From Planctomycetaceae bacterium (GTDB lineage: Bacteria > Planctomycetota > Planctomycetia > Pirellulales > Pirellulaceae), in NCBI GenBank assembly GCA_020638975.1, contig JACKHN010000017.1, forward strand, positions 1 to 64,000: 64,000 nucleotides of DNA. The letters are read 5' to 3'. The notes beneath the pieces are model-generated. The model was not told the DNA's origin and ran no database searches. It was given only the letters and a program-made list of their open reading frames with translations. This document shows, piece after piece, positions 27,995 through 36,259 of this stretch. Numbering within the stretch: position 1 is the first letter of the stretch; the number at the start of each line of letters is the position of its first letter. A program made the position numbers and the translations under genes.

Positions 27995-28055
27995 TAGTGG
28001 GATAGGCTTCCAGCCTGTCGAATTGCCGCTGACAGGCTGGAAGCCTATCCCACTA
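27995..28055. repeat. Perfect 25-bp palindrome after acr3
   Basis: Arms at 27995-28019 and 28031-28055 (TAGTGGGATAGGCTTCCAGC, continuing CTGTC) pair perfectly around an 11-nt loop, immediately downstream of acr3. It could end the arsenic operon transcript, although no T-tract follows. Confidence 0.88.
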
Positions 28056-28070
28056 AGTTCACGAGCGATG

Positions 28071-29303
28071 TTAAGTGGCGGCGATTACCTGTTCCCCGTC
28101 GGCGGACTCGGGTGATTGTTCATGTGGAAACCAGTTTTGAGTTCGTAGGCAGAACTTGACGAGCATCAGCATCAAGGGGACTTCGATCAGCACGCCGACG
28201 ACGGTGGCGAGCGCGGCTCCCGAGGACAGCCCATACAACATGGTCGCAGTGGCAATGGCGACTTCAAAATGATTCGAGGCACCAATCATTGCTGTGGGGG
28301 CGGCACTTTCATAAGTCAGCCCCATCGCCTTGGATAGCACGTAGCCCAAAGCGAATATAAGTACGGTCTGAATGAGCAGCGGGATGGCGATCCAAAGAAT
28401 CGTCAGTGGGTTCTGAACGATCGTCTCGCCCTTGAAAGAAAACAGCAGCACCAACGTCGCCAGCAACGCGGTGATCGTGACTGGCGTTAGGAAATGCAGA
28501 AAGGTGTCTTTGAACCAGGCCTCGCCTTTGGTGGCAATCAGCCACTTGCGTGAAAAGAACCCAGCGACCAGTGGCAAGGCAACATACACACCAATCGACA
28601 GAAGCAATGCCTGCCAAGGCACCGGAAGTTTTCCAACTCCCAGCAGGAATCCGCCGAGCACGCCGTAGAGAACCAGCATCGTCAGTGAGTTGATTGCGAC
28701 CATCACAAGCGTGTGTCCGTCGTTGCCTTTCGCCAGGAAACCCCAGACAAGCACCATCGCCGTGCAGGGTGCGATGCCCAGAAGGATGCAACCCGCCAGA
28801 TAGCTTCTCCAGAGGGGAACCTCCAGCATCTTGATGCCCTCAACCATCACGACCTTGCCGGCTCCGTATTCGGCACCGACTTCGAGTTGGCTACCCAACG
28901 GTGGCTTCACATAGTCGACCGCGTCAGGGCCGATGAACCCGAGGAAGAGTGTGCCCAGAAAGAAGCTGGCGATGGCATACATCGTGAACGGCTTGATGGC
29001 CCAGTTAATGAACAGAGTCAAGCCGACCGGACGAAGAGACTTCCCTGCTTTGAGAACCTCGCCAAAGTCGATCTTTACCATAATGGGATACATCATGAAG
29101 AACAGGCAAAGAGCGATCGGGATGGAGATCACCGGGGCTTCGTCAACATAGATCGCCATGCCGTCCAGTTGCTTGGCAAAGCCAGGAGCAACTTTTCCTA
29201 ACACGATCCCCGCCACGATGCAGAGTGCCACCCAAATCGTGAGGTAACGCTCAAAGAAACCGATTCCCTTGCTGTCAGTTGGACAGCCGTCTTCCCTACT
29301 CAC
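28071..29303 (-). CDS. acr3: ACR3-family arsenite efflux permease
   Basis: About 410 residues with ten hydrophobic helices. It belongs to the ACR3 (BASS-like) carriers that expel As(OH)3 across the inner membrane. Family segments include MMYPIMVKIDFGEVLKAGKS, GIAPCTAMVLVWGFLAKGN (with the essential cysteine) and MIGASNHFEVAIATA. I chose the GTG at 29303 because AAAGGAA lies at a good distance. An ATG at 29345 would overlap arsG by 11 nt and add 14 residues. It is the last gene of the arsD-arsA-arsE-arsF-arsG-acr3 run. Together with ArsA and ArsD it may work as an ATP-driven pump. Confidence 0.93.
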   Translation of the reverse strand: MSREDGCPTDSKGIGFFERYLTIWVALCIVAGIVLGKVAPGFAKQLDGMAIYVDEAPVISIPIALCLFFMMYPIMVKIDFGEVLKAGKSLRPVGLTLFINWAIKPFTMYAIASFFLGTLFLGFIGPDAVDYVKPPLGSQLEVGAEYGAGKVVMVEGIKMLEVPLWRSYLAGCILLGIAPCTAMVLVWGFLAKGNDGHTLVMVAINSLTMLVLYGVLGGFLLGVGKLPVPWQALLLSIGVYVALPLVAGFFSRKWLIATKGEAWFKDTFLHFLTPVTITALLATLVLLFSFKGETIVQNPLTILWIAIPLLIQTVLIFALGYVLSKAMGLTYESAAPTAMIGASNHFEVAIATATMLYGLSSGAALATVVGVLIEVPLMLMLVKFCLRTQNWFPHEQSPESADGEQVIAAT

Positions 29304-29334
29304 TTTCGTTTTCCTTTCGTCAGTGGCCTCTTGG

Positions 29335-30021
29335 TTAAATGCCATAGACTTGTTGCAACGTGATGTAGATGCCAACCAGTAAGACGCTAACGCCGGTGAT
29401 CGTTCTTAGCCACTTTTCCGCTCCTGTGACTTTGCCAAAGAACTTGCCAAGCGACTTCTTGCCGAAGACGAGCATCACGGCGAAGACAACGACCGGAATT
29501 CCTGTTCCGACACCGTAGACGGCGGGCAGCAGGACACTCGATTCATGGGCGATCGCAAGCGGAATGAGACTGCCGAAGAACAAAGCTGCTGAAACCGGGC
29601 AGAAGCTCAACGCAAACAACAAGCCGAGCAGTCCAGAGCCAGCCAGGCCCCATTTCTCGATGTGGACTTGCAACCGGTTCATTCCGACGCCAGACATTGC
29701 GGGCAATTCGACGAGTCCTAAAACAACCATTCCCACGAGCACCAAAAAAGGCCCGAGAAACAAGTTGAGATACTTTTGCAGCCAAACCGATAGACCAGGT
29801 GCCGACAACAGGCTCGCGACGATGATCGCACCGAGAGCCGCATACGCAACGATGCGGCCAAACGTGTAAAACACGCTCGATGCCAGAACCAATGCAGTAC
29901 GATCGACGCTTCGTCCAACGTACGAGATCGCGGCGATGTTAGTCGCCAGCGGGCAAGGGCTGATGGACGTCAAGATCCCCAGCCACAGCGCCGATCCTGT
30001 TGCAAGCAGCAATGTGTTCAT
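29335..30021 (-). CDS. arsG: ArsG-family permease for aromatic arsenicals (CcdA/DsbD-like fold)
   Basis: 228 residues with six or more helices. TSISPCPLATNIAAISYVGR and ALSFCPVSAALFFGSLIPLA each carry a helix-embedded cysteine after SPC/FCP, as in CcdA/DsbD-like transporters. In the arsEFG systems of Shewanella-type bacteria this protein is the efflux permease for aminobenzylarsenicals formed by ArsE and ArsF. It begins 2 nt after arsF and precedes acr3. The family call rests on context plus motif. Without the neighbours one would only call it a CcdA-like membrane protein. Confidence 0.82.
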   Translation of the reverse strand: MNTLLLATGSALWLGILTSISPCPLATNIAAISYVGRSVDRTALVLASSVFYTFGRIVAYAALGAIIVASLLSAPGLSVWLQKYLNLFLGPFLVLVGMVVLGLVELPAMSGVGMNRLQVHIEKWGLAGSGLLGLLFALSFCPVSAALFFGSLIPLAIAHESSVLLPAVYGVGTGIPVVVFAVMLVFGKKSLGKFFGKVTGAEKWLRTITGVSVLLVGIYITLQQVYGI

Positions 30022-30023
30022 GA

Positions 30024-30509
30024 TCAGCTCGCGTTTTTGAAGGTGTCCCAGGACTCGTTGATGAACGCCTCGAAGGCTTCGGGATCGTCCGTGTGATTCC
30101 AGACTTCTTCCAGGTTCTTCCAGCGAACAACTTCACCATCCTGCCGATCGACAAGTACGACTGTCGAAGTAAACACTTTGCACTGTTCGACGATGGTTTT
30201 GTATTCGTCGGCGGTGTAATCAGCCACTTGCCAAGCAATGTTGCCGGCTTCAATTTCAGAACTCAACGCATCATGAGCGTAAGCCTCGATCTTCTTACAG
30301 GTCGGGCAGCGGTGTGGTGCGTGAAAGTACATCGCGATGAAGCGGGCATTCTCGGTATCGGCGACCGCCGTCGGTTGGGCATGCTCGGCGATCGTGGGCT
30401 CGTTCTGGGTTGATGGAGCCTTCCGCCATCCGGTTACGTCGGCCATCGCAACCAACAAGCTGACTCCAACGAACAACAGCAACGAAATAGTGAGGATTGG
30501 TTTCTTCAT
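30024..30509 (-). CDS. arsF: ArsF-like nitroreductase subunit for nitrophenyl arsenicals
   Basis: 161 residues with an N-terminal membrane anchor (ILTISLLLFVGVSLLVAMA) and an exported thioredoxin-like domain. The domain has FHAPHRCPTCKKIEAYAHDA (a CPTC redox pair) and CKVFTSTVVLVDRQDGE. It matches the family called nitrophenyl compound nitroreductase subunit ArsF. With ArsE it is thought to reduce nitro groups of aromatic arsenicals such as roxarsone. Its start overlaps the arsE stop by 4 nt and arsG follows after 2 nt, so translation is probably coupled. Confidence 0.8.
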   Translation of the reverse strand: MKKPILTISLLLFVGVSLLVAMADVTGWRKAPSTQNEPTIAEHAQPTAVADTENARFIAMYFHAPHRCPTCKKIEAYAHDALSSEIEAGNIAWQVADYTADEYKTIVEQCKVFTSTVVLVDRQDGEVVRWKNLEEVWNHTDDPEAFEAFINESWDTFKNAS

Positions 30510-30766
30510 GATTGAGCCTCCCGCGTGGATGTGTTGCGAAGCGCCTCGCTTATCTCAGCGACTGACGGCAGTCCGCCCGCGAAGACTACCTTTCCGTCGA
30601 TTGCCAACGCGGGCAGAGCTGTGGGAGCAAAGTCGAGAATTTTGACGATGTCGTCGACCTTCTCGACCGAATCCTCTTGATTGAGTTGGCCGACGGCTTC
30701 TTCGGCGCGCTTCATCAGGTGAGCGCACCTGGCACAGCCGGTGCCGAGCACTTGCACATGAGCCAT
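30506..30766 (-). CDS. arsE: Small thioredoxin-family protein (ArsE-like)
   Basis: 86 residues, cytosolic. VLGTGCARCAHLMKRAEEAV contains a CxxC pair typical of MTH895/TM0996 small thioredoxins, and FAPTALPALAIDGKVVFAGG carries the cis-proline region. In arsEFG loci this gene is called ArsE and is proposed to act with ArsF in reducing nitroaromatic arsenicals. It follows arsA by 12 nt and overlaps arsF by 4 nt. Confidence 0.82.
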   Translation of the reverse strand: MAHVQVLGTGCARCAHLMKRAEEAVGQLNQEDSVEKVDDIVKILDFAPTALPALAIDGKVVFAGGLPSVAEISEALRNTSTREAQS

Positions 30767-30778
30767 GATGGGATTCCT

Positions 30779-32569
30779 TTATGAGTTAGATGTGATTGCA
30801 GTCAGCCGGTTCAAACCTTCTCTGCCAGTCGGTGGCTCGGCTTGCCAGGGAATGATGGTCGTGCGACTCGCGTGTTGCTGCACGACTTCGTTGATGTACG
30901 GAACTTCGTGCTGACGCCGTGATTGCAACCCAGGGTCCGTGACGGTCAGCGGTGTCAAGCTTTGGTTAATGATCCACGCGTACGGCGTGATGTCGGCTCG
31001 ACGCAGGTCGCTTTGAAGCTGTGCCGCTTCATGCACGGGAGTCGCCTCGGGAAGCGTGACAATCAGCACACGAGTGAACATTGGGTCTCGCAAACGGGGT
31101 AGAAGTTCCTTGACGGATTCAGGCATTTGACTCGACTGACGCAGGACTTCTCGGTGGTACGCCAACGCTGAATCGAGCAGCAGAATGGTGTGTCCTGTCG
31201 GAGCTGTATCGAGGACAACGAAGCGATCTTGTCCATCCGCGACGGCGTTCGCGAAGGCCCGAAACACGGCGATTTCTTCGGTGCAGGGCGAACGCAAGTC
31301 TTCTTCTAGCAGCGCACGGCCTGCCTCGTCCAAGCCTTGCCCCGCGTTGTCTAGAACCTCTTGGGAATAGCGGGACGTTTCGGCGGCTGGATCGATTCGG
31401 TCGACCGTCATGTTGGGCAATTGATCGCCCGCAATCGTCGCCGCGATGTGTGCCGCCGGGTCGGTGGTCGAGAGATGCACGGGAAGCCCTCGCTCGGCTA
31501 ATGCGGTGGCGATCGCTGCCGCCACGGTTGTCTTCCCAACGCCCCCCTTGCCCATTGCAAGAATGACGCCATGACCGGCGACGGCCAAGTCATCGACCAA
31601 GGCACTGAGCGACTTGGCTGCCGACAATGTCGAGTCCAGCGTGTCATCGAAGTGAGTCGTTGATAGTGACTCCGGCGAGGAACTGGGAGCCGATGTGCCC
31701 AGCTTTCTCAACGACTCGACTCCAAGCACGCTCGTTGGCGACAAAGGAACAATCGTACGCGGCAGGTCGACCAACACGTCTGGCATCGCGTCCATTGCTT
31801 CTTCGGCACGCCGTTGCATCGCGTTGGCGAGGACATCGTCATCGACAGTCGCTCGAAATACGCCGTTGATTACCAAGTGCTGGTTCTTTACGTCGAGGTC
31901 GGCCAATTCGCCGCTGGTCCGAGCCGCTTCTTGAAAGGCGGACGGTTCCGGACGAGTGACCAGAACCAGCGTCGTTGTATCGGCATCGCTCAACGCCGTC
32001 ACCGTACTTTGATACAGTTGCTGCTGGGCCTGTAAGCCGGCCAATGGACCAAGGCAGGAAGTCCCTGTTGTGTTGGTTTCCATGAAACCCGCCCAGGCCG
32101 AAGGCAGAGTCAGCAGCCTTAGCGTGTGGCCCGTCGGAGCCGTGTCGAAGATAACGTGATCGAATTCCTTCGTCGCGGTGGCATCGCCGAGCAGCTTGGA
32201 GAACTCGTCGAACGCCGCGATCTCGAGCGTACACGAACCGGAAAACTGCTCCTCCATACTGGCTACTGCGGCGTCCGGCAAAACACCGCGATACGGGCCA
32301 ACCATTCGTTCGCGGTACTCCGCCGCCGACTGCTCAGGATCGAGATTCATCGCAGACAAACCTGGAACGCTTGGGACCATCGTAGGGTGCTGGCCAAGCT
32401 TAACGTTCAGAACTTCGTCGAGATTGGAAGCCGGATCGGTGGACACCAACAGCACGCGTTTTCCACCGTCGGCCAAACGCACGGCAGCGGCGCAGGCGAC
32501 GGACGTCTTCCCAACGCCACCCTTTCCGGTGAAGAACAGATTGCGTGTTGGAGTTGTGAGGAACTTCAT
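30779..32569 (-). CDS. arsA: Arsenite-activated ATPase ArsA (tandem A1-A2)
   Basis: 596 residues in two homologous halves, each with a deviant Walker A: GKGGVGKT at 15-22 and again at 339-346. Signal-transduction motifs DTAPTGHT occur in both halves. The three metalloid-binding cysteines known from plasmid R773 are all present: C113 (SGSCTLE), C172 (GTSCLGP) and C428 (RSPCTEE). The enzyme should energise arsenite efflux with the permease and receive arsenite from ArsD. It follows arsD by 68 nt and precedes arsE by 12 nt. Confidence 0.96.
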   Translation of the reverse strand: MKFLTTPTRNLFFTGKGGVGKTSVACAAAVRLADGGKRVLLVSTDPASNLDEVLNVKLGQHPTMVPSVPGLSAMNLDPEQSAAEYRERMVGPYRGVLPDAAVASMEEQFSGSCTLEIAAFDEFSKLLGDATATKEFDHVIFDTAPTGHTLRLLTLPSAWAGFMETNTTGTSCLGPLAGLQAQQQLYQSTVTALSDADTTTLVLVTRPEPSAFQEAARTSGELADLDVKNQHLVINGVFRATVDDDVLANAMQRRAEEAMDAMPDVLVDLPRTIVPLSPTSVLGVESLRKLGTSAPSSSPESLSTTHFDDTLDSTLSAAKSLSALVDDLAVAGHGVILAMGKGGVGKTTVAAAIATALAERGLPVHLSTTDPAAHIAATIAGDQLPNMTVDRIDPAAETSRYSQEVLDNAGQGLDEAGRALLEEDLRSPCTEEIAVFRAFANAVADGQDRFVVLDTAPTGHTILLLDSALAYHREVLRQSSQMPESVKELLPRLRDPMFTRVLIVTLPEATPVHEAAQLQSDLRRADITPYAWIINQSLTPLTVTDPGLQSRRQHEVPYINEVVQQHASRTTIIPWQAEPPTGREGLNRLTAITSNS

Positions 32570-32637
32570 GGCAGTGCTTTCGGTTATGGACTCGGTTCGT
32601 TCGATCTATCAAGATGCTGCGGCAGTCTCGACAACAG

Positions 32638-33024
32638 TTAGCAGCAGCCGGTATCTCCGCAACAACCACCAGCCTGACCGACAACTCCCAGCGGATTCGC
32701 CTTCGTGGTCGACGCACTAGCCGTTCCATTGGCCAATGCTTCGAGCTGATCACGACTCGGATAGTTAGCTCGGCTGACAATCGTCCCGTCGACGACAATC
32801 AACGGCAGACTGTCCACGCCTTCTGCGGCGAGCACCTCTCGCACGGAGGCGTTACCTGCAAAGGCGGCAGGCTGCTGAGCCAGGTTTGATCGTTCGACCT
32901 GATGGCCTTGAGCCTTCAACCAGTCGAGATCCGCCGCGAATCGTGGCAGGATCGGGTCGACTTCGGGGCCACAGATTCCCGTGGAACAACACATCGGCTT
33001 GTCATAAATCTCAATTTTTGCCAT
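32638..33024 (-). CDS. arsD: Arsenite metallochaperone ArsD
   Basis: 128 residues. C12, C13 and C18 in KPMCCSTGICGP form the As(III) transfer site that hands arsenite to ArsA. The vicinal pairs C121-C122 and C127-C128 at the C-terminus (GGCCGDTGCC) match the extra pairs of longer ArsD proteins. The fold is thioredoxin-like. ArsD may also be a weak repressor in some systems. It is the first gene of the minus-strand arm. A perfect inverted repeat lies 22 nt upstream of its start. Confidence 0.95.
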   Translation of the reverse strand: MAKIEIYDKPMCCSTGICGPEVDPILPRFAADLDWLKAQGHQVERSNLAQQPAAFAGNASVREVLAAEGVDSLPLIVVDGTIVSRANYPSRDQLEALANGTASASTTKANPLGVVGQAGGCCGDTGCC

Positions 33025-33046
33025 GCTTTGAGTCTCCTGAGTCTAT

Positions 33047-33069
33047 CGTTCATCGCCAATGAACGATTT
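33047..33069. promoter_or_regulatory. Candidate ArsR operator before arsD
   Basis: A perfect 9-bp inverted repeat, ATCGTTCAT-cgcca-ATGAACGAT, lies 22 nt upstream of the arsD start. Its ATCGT half-site recurs in the repeat at 33280-33297 on the arsR side. Position, dyad symmetry and length fit an ArsR/SmtB-type operator; binding is inferred. Confidence 0.65.
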
Positions 33070-33279
33070 CTGGTGCAACAAAAAACGGGGCGGCTAGGTT
33101 AAGTGCAACCCTTGTGCCATCGAATCCAATACACGTTGTGATGGTGAATCCTGTGGTCGGTCTTGCAATCAACACCCGTGACATAACGATCACCTGCGCG
33201 TATGCGTCACAGATTACAGTTGGAGCAGTACGGCAATCACACACCTTGCGACGCTGTGACTTGCTCTTCTTAAAACGTT

Positions 33280-33297
33280 TATCGTCGATATACGATA
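33280..33297. promoter_or_regulatory. Candidate ArsR operator before arsR
   Basis: TATCGT-cgatat-ACGATA gives 6-bp arms about 100 nt upstream of arsR. It shares the ATCGT half-site with the repeat before arsD, as expected if one repressor controls both divergent arms. The intervening 33070-33279 holds no gene I can support. Confidence 0.55.
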
Positions 33298-33400
33298 GAA
33301 TGTTGACTCCTATTCGTCAAGGGGATTGTTTTTCCTTGGCACAAGCGTTAATGTTTTCGCGGTAACGATACGATCGGTTGGTCACGGCGGAGAGCGATTG

Positions 33401-33739
33401 ATGGCGAAAAAGAAGACCTCGCAAAAAGAGAAATGCTGCGACCCGTCAGATGTCACACTACCTGGCGATGACACCGCCGAGGATCTCGCCAAGCTGGCCT
33501 GGGCAGTTGCACACCCTGCTCGCGTCCGAATCGTGCGTTTGCTGATTGGCCGCAAGGCGTGCGTGTGCGGCGAAATCGTTGATGAGATTACTCTGGCACA
33601 ATCGACCGTGTCTCAACATCTGAAGATTCTCAAAGAGTCTGGATTGATTCAGGGCGAAGTCGATGGCCCGCGGGTGTGCTATTGCATCAACCGTGACAAG
33701 CTCAAGATGCTAAAGAAATTGATTGCCGGTCTGAAGTAG
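33401..33739 (+). CDS. arsR: ArsR-family metalloid-responsive repressor
   Basis: 112 residues with the winged-helix core of the ArsR/SmtB family (AHPARVRIVRLLIG, then LAQSTVSQHLKILKESGLIQ). A metalloid site is suggested by C54-V-C56 in ACVCGEI on the helix that in the R773 type holds ELCVCD. Further cysteines are C12-C13 and C93/C95. The N-terminal KKKTSQKEKCC tail is unusual. GGAG precedes the ATG at 33401. It should release the operators between arsR and arsD when arsenite binds. arsC follows after 61 nt. Confidence 0.92.
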   Translation: MAKKKTSQKEKCCDPSDVTLPGDDTAEDLAKLAWAVAHPARVRIVRLLIGRKACVCGEIVDEITLAQSTVSQHLKILKESGLIQGEVDGPRVCYCINRDKLKMLKKLIAGLK

Positions 33740-33800
33740 CCAGCCGGTGCCACTACACATCAATCTGGCGACGTAAGAATTCGTCCCAAGGAATACTCGA

Positions 33801-34235
33801 ATGACCAAGACCAAGGTTCTATTTCTCTGCACTGGAAACTCTTGCCGCAGCCAGATGGCTGAAGGTTGGGCGCGGAAACTGTTGGCCGACAAAGTGGAAG
33901 CATACTCGGCTGGCATCGAAGCTCACGGCATGAACCCGAACGCAATCCAAGTGATGAAGGAAGCGGGCGTCGATATCACGGGCCAATCTTCCAAGCTTGC
34001 CGATTCGCTGGGCGAAGTTCCACTCGATCTTGTGGTCACCGTGTGCGGACACGCCGACGAAAACTGCCCGGCATTTCTGACCAAGGCAAAGGTCGTTCAT
34101 GTTGGTTTCGACGATCCTCCCAAGCTGGCAAAGACAGCCGCCACCGAAGACGAGGCCCTCGATCACTACCGCCGAGTCCGTGACGAGATTCGCGACTTCG
34201 TCCGTGATCGCCTATCTGAGATGTTGCCGAGCTGA
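33801..34235 (+). CDS. arsC: Arsenate reductase, thioredoxin-linked low-Mr phosphatase type
   Basis: 144 residues. The P-loop CTGNSCRS with C10 and R16 and the redox cysteines C82 and C89 (VCGHADENCP) are those of the pI258-type ArsC, in which arsenate is bound at the P-loop and reduced via the C82-C89 disulfide with thioredoxin. The expected acid region HVGFDDPPK is present. It follows arsR and provides the arsenite exported by Acr3, completing inorganic arsenic detoxification. Confidence 0.95.
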   Translation: MTKTKVLFLCTGNSCRSQMAEGWARKLLADKVEAYSAGIEAHGMNPNAIQVMKEAGVDITGQSSKLADSLGEVPLDLVVTVCGHADENCPAFLTKAKVVHVGFDDPPKLAKTAATEDEALDHYRRVRDEIRDFVRDRLSEMLPS

Positions 34236-34488
34236 CGCGCGATCTGCGAAGCCGCATTTGCACCTCGGTGATTTGTGTGTGTGGTCGCTCACGTGAACGC
34301 GTCCTCAGTAAGGAGGCGCCAAGAAAATCGTGGCGGTACTCAGGGAGGCAAAGCATTTTTTCGAGGGACATTGCAGCATGCTGTGAGATACAGCACGACG
34401 AAGTGGTTCGATTGCACGCCGTGACGTGCGTCGCAGACTAGCCGCTGCGCAACCTGTCACTTGTTTGCGTACCGCAACGGGGTGGCGG

Positions 34489-35382
34489 CTACTGTGAGCC
34501 TCGCATCCATCTCCATAATGCTCGGATTTTGATGTCGGCCTGTTGCAGATAGATCACAAACCAGATTTCCACAGCGTAAGCGAATACCGCGAACCAAAAT
34601 CCTGGCGACCAACGTGGAAACAAGGGGTCGCGAAACATCTCGACCAGAAACGTCCACACTGGGATTAGTCTGCTGACCCAACGATCTCGATTGATATCTC
34701 TCGCATGTTGAAGGAGGTTTCGGCAAACGCCGCCATTGCCTCGCCGGAAAAGAACTCTGTCGACTTCGTAGTGTTTGCCGAACATGAGCGTCCTGGCCAT
34801 GATCACAATGTCTGACGCAAAATAGCGTCTTTCGTCTCGAATGCATTGCAGAAGTACGTGTCTGCGAAACAACCCATAAAAGCGACAGTTTGCCGAGATG
34901 TTGACTAGATACCAAAACAGGTTCTGTCGCCGCGTCCCTAGCAGGGCCTGTGTTCCCAATCGGTTGTAGTCAGTCGACATGGTGATATCTCGCTCGATCT
35001 CGGCCTTCGACATACTGCAGACAACATCGTCCCTATTCTGGAGAATTTCGAGATTCGCCGCGATAAACTCCGGATTCCATGAATCGTCGTGCGCGGCAAA
35101 CATGAAATATTCGTACTGTGCTTGGTTGAGAACAAACCTGAAATTGAAGTTGGCCCCACGATTGTGCGGATGGCGGATATAGCGAATCCGCGAATCGTTG
35201 GCCGCATACTCATGCAGGATCTCAGAGCTCCCGTCGGTCGAGCAGTTGTCGGAAATGATCAATTCGAAATCTTCGAATGTTTGGGCCAGCAGGGAATCCA
35301 CCGCGCGGCGAACGTACGGCAACCCATTGAAGACTGGCAACCCAATGCTGACTCGGGGCCCGCCCTGCGAATGATCACTCAT
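34489..35382 (-). CDS. Family 2 glycosyltransferase
   Basis: 297 residues. SIGLPVFNGLPYVRRAVDSL and FELIISDNCSTDGSSEIL form the nucleotide-sugar fold, and FAAHDDSWNPEF supplies the metal-binding HDD/DxD motif. The C-terminus has a hydrophobic stretch (WFAVFAYAVEIWFVIYL) that may anchor it to the membrane. It is the last gene of the sugar run, and likely transfers the sugar made by the upstream genes onto a cell-surface glycan. The acceptor is unknown. Confidence 0.87.
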   Translation of the reverse strand: MSDHSQGGPRVSIGLPVFNGLPYVRRAVDSLLAQTFEDFELIISDNCSTDGSSEILHEYAANDSRIRYIRHPHNRGANFNFRFVLNQAQYEYFMFAAHDDSWNPEFIAANLEILQNRDDVVCSMSKAEIERDITMSTDYNRLGTQALLGTRRQNLFWYLVNISANCRFYGLFRRHVLLQCIRDERRYFASDIVIMARTLMFGKHYEVDRVLFRRGNGGVCRNLLQHARDINRDRWVSRLIPVWTFLVEMFRDPLFPRWSPGFWFAVFAYAVEIWFVIYLQQADIKIRALWRWMRGSQ

Positions 35383-35476
35383 GGCAACATGCTCCGCACG
35401 GTCGTGGCAACTTGCTGTACCAAGTCCGATGTCATATTGACGCTTGAAATAAGATTGATGTCACGACGGGTAACAG

Positions 35477-36241
35477 CTATCGGCGACGCAACCAGGCTGC
35501 CGGCCAATGGGTAACGTTTCGAGATAGTTCGCTTTCATTGAACGTCCAAGCCGGCTGTTCCAAGTGAAACTCGGGGTGCGAGGCCAAGAACTCTTCGACC
35601 GCTGCGACCGGATGGTTGACGTCCCAGTCCGATTGACCGCGCGGAACGTCGGACAGATCGCGCATGATGCCATCCGTGGCGACGATGTAGGAGCCGGGGC
35701 TGATCAGAGAATGGTAAGCCTCAAGTTCTCGCAAGACATGCTGCTTCGTGTGGCACGAATCCAACAGGACCATAACCGTGTCTCCCTCGGCGATGGACTT
35801 TCGGACTTGCTCGACAGTATCCTCCGCCGTGGAGTCCCCTTCGATCAATTTGATCAACGGTGCCAAATCATGCTTTTCGATTGCCGCACGGTTGTGAGGT
35901 CGGATCTCGATATCGACGCCGATCACTCGTCCACGTCCCAACAAACGACACAGACTCGCTGAGAAAACGAGCGAACCGCCGTGCGCGACTCCTGTCTCCA
36001 CAATTACGTCGGGCTTAAGACGAAAGATCACTTCCTGAGTTCGAAGCATGTCCTCGGGAATCTGTATGATGGGAACGCCCAGCCACGAAAAAGTGTAGCT
36101 GTATTTTTCGTTCCAACCGACCCGCACCCACTGATCCGAGATGAGTTCGAACGCCTCTTTGGAGTACAGGGGGAATCGATCGACTTGTCCATTCGAGTGC
36201 CGCTCGAGGGAACGGTTGTCCGTGTCTATAACGATCTTCAT
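35477..36241 (-). CDS. CmcI/cephalosporin hydroxylase-family methyltransferase
   Basis: 254 residues. DVIVETGVAHGGSLVFSASL and GRVIGVDIEIRPHNRAAIEK match the SAM-binding region of the CmcI family, which includes rhamnosyl O-methyltransferases in sugar clusters despite the name hydroxylase. DTVMVLLDSCHTKQHVLREL is the expected acidic and histidine segment. In this context O-methylation of the synthesised sugar is the likely role. It lies 18 nt downstream of the methyltransferase gene and 94 nt upstream of the GT2 gene. Confidence 0.82.
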   Translation of the reverse strand: MKIVIDTDNRSLERHSNGQVDRFPLYSKEAFELISDQWVRVGWNEKYSYTFSWLGVPIIQIPEDMLRTQEVIFRLKPDVIVETGVAHGGSLVFSASLCRLLGRGRVIGVDIEIRPHNRAAIEKHDLAPLIKLIEGDSTAEDTVEQVRKSIAEGDTVMVLLDSCHTKQHVLRELEAYHSLISPGSYIVATDGIMRDLSDVPRGQSDWDVNHPVAAVEEFLASHPEFHLEQPAWTFNESELSRNVTHWPAAWLRRR

Positions 36242-36259
36242 GGATTCACCAGCTTTGTG

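Noticed and set aside
33114..33365. Open frames on both strands between arsD and arsR
   Set aside because: They overlap the candidate operators, lack motifs and lie where the divergent promoters are expected.
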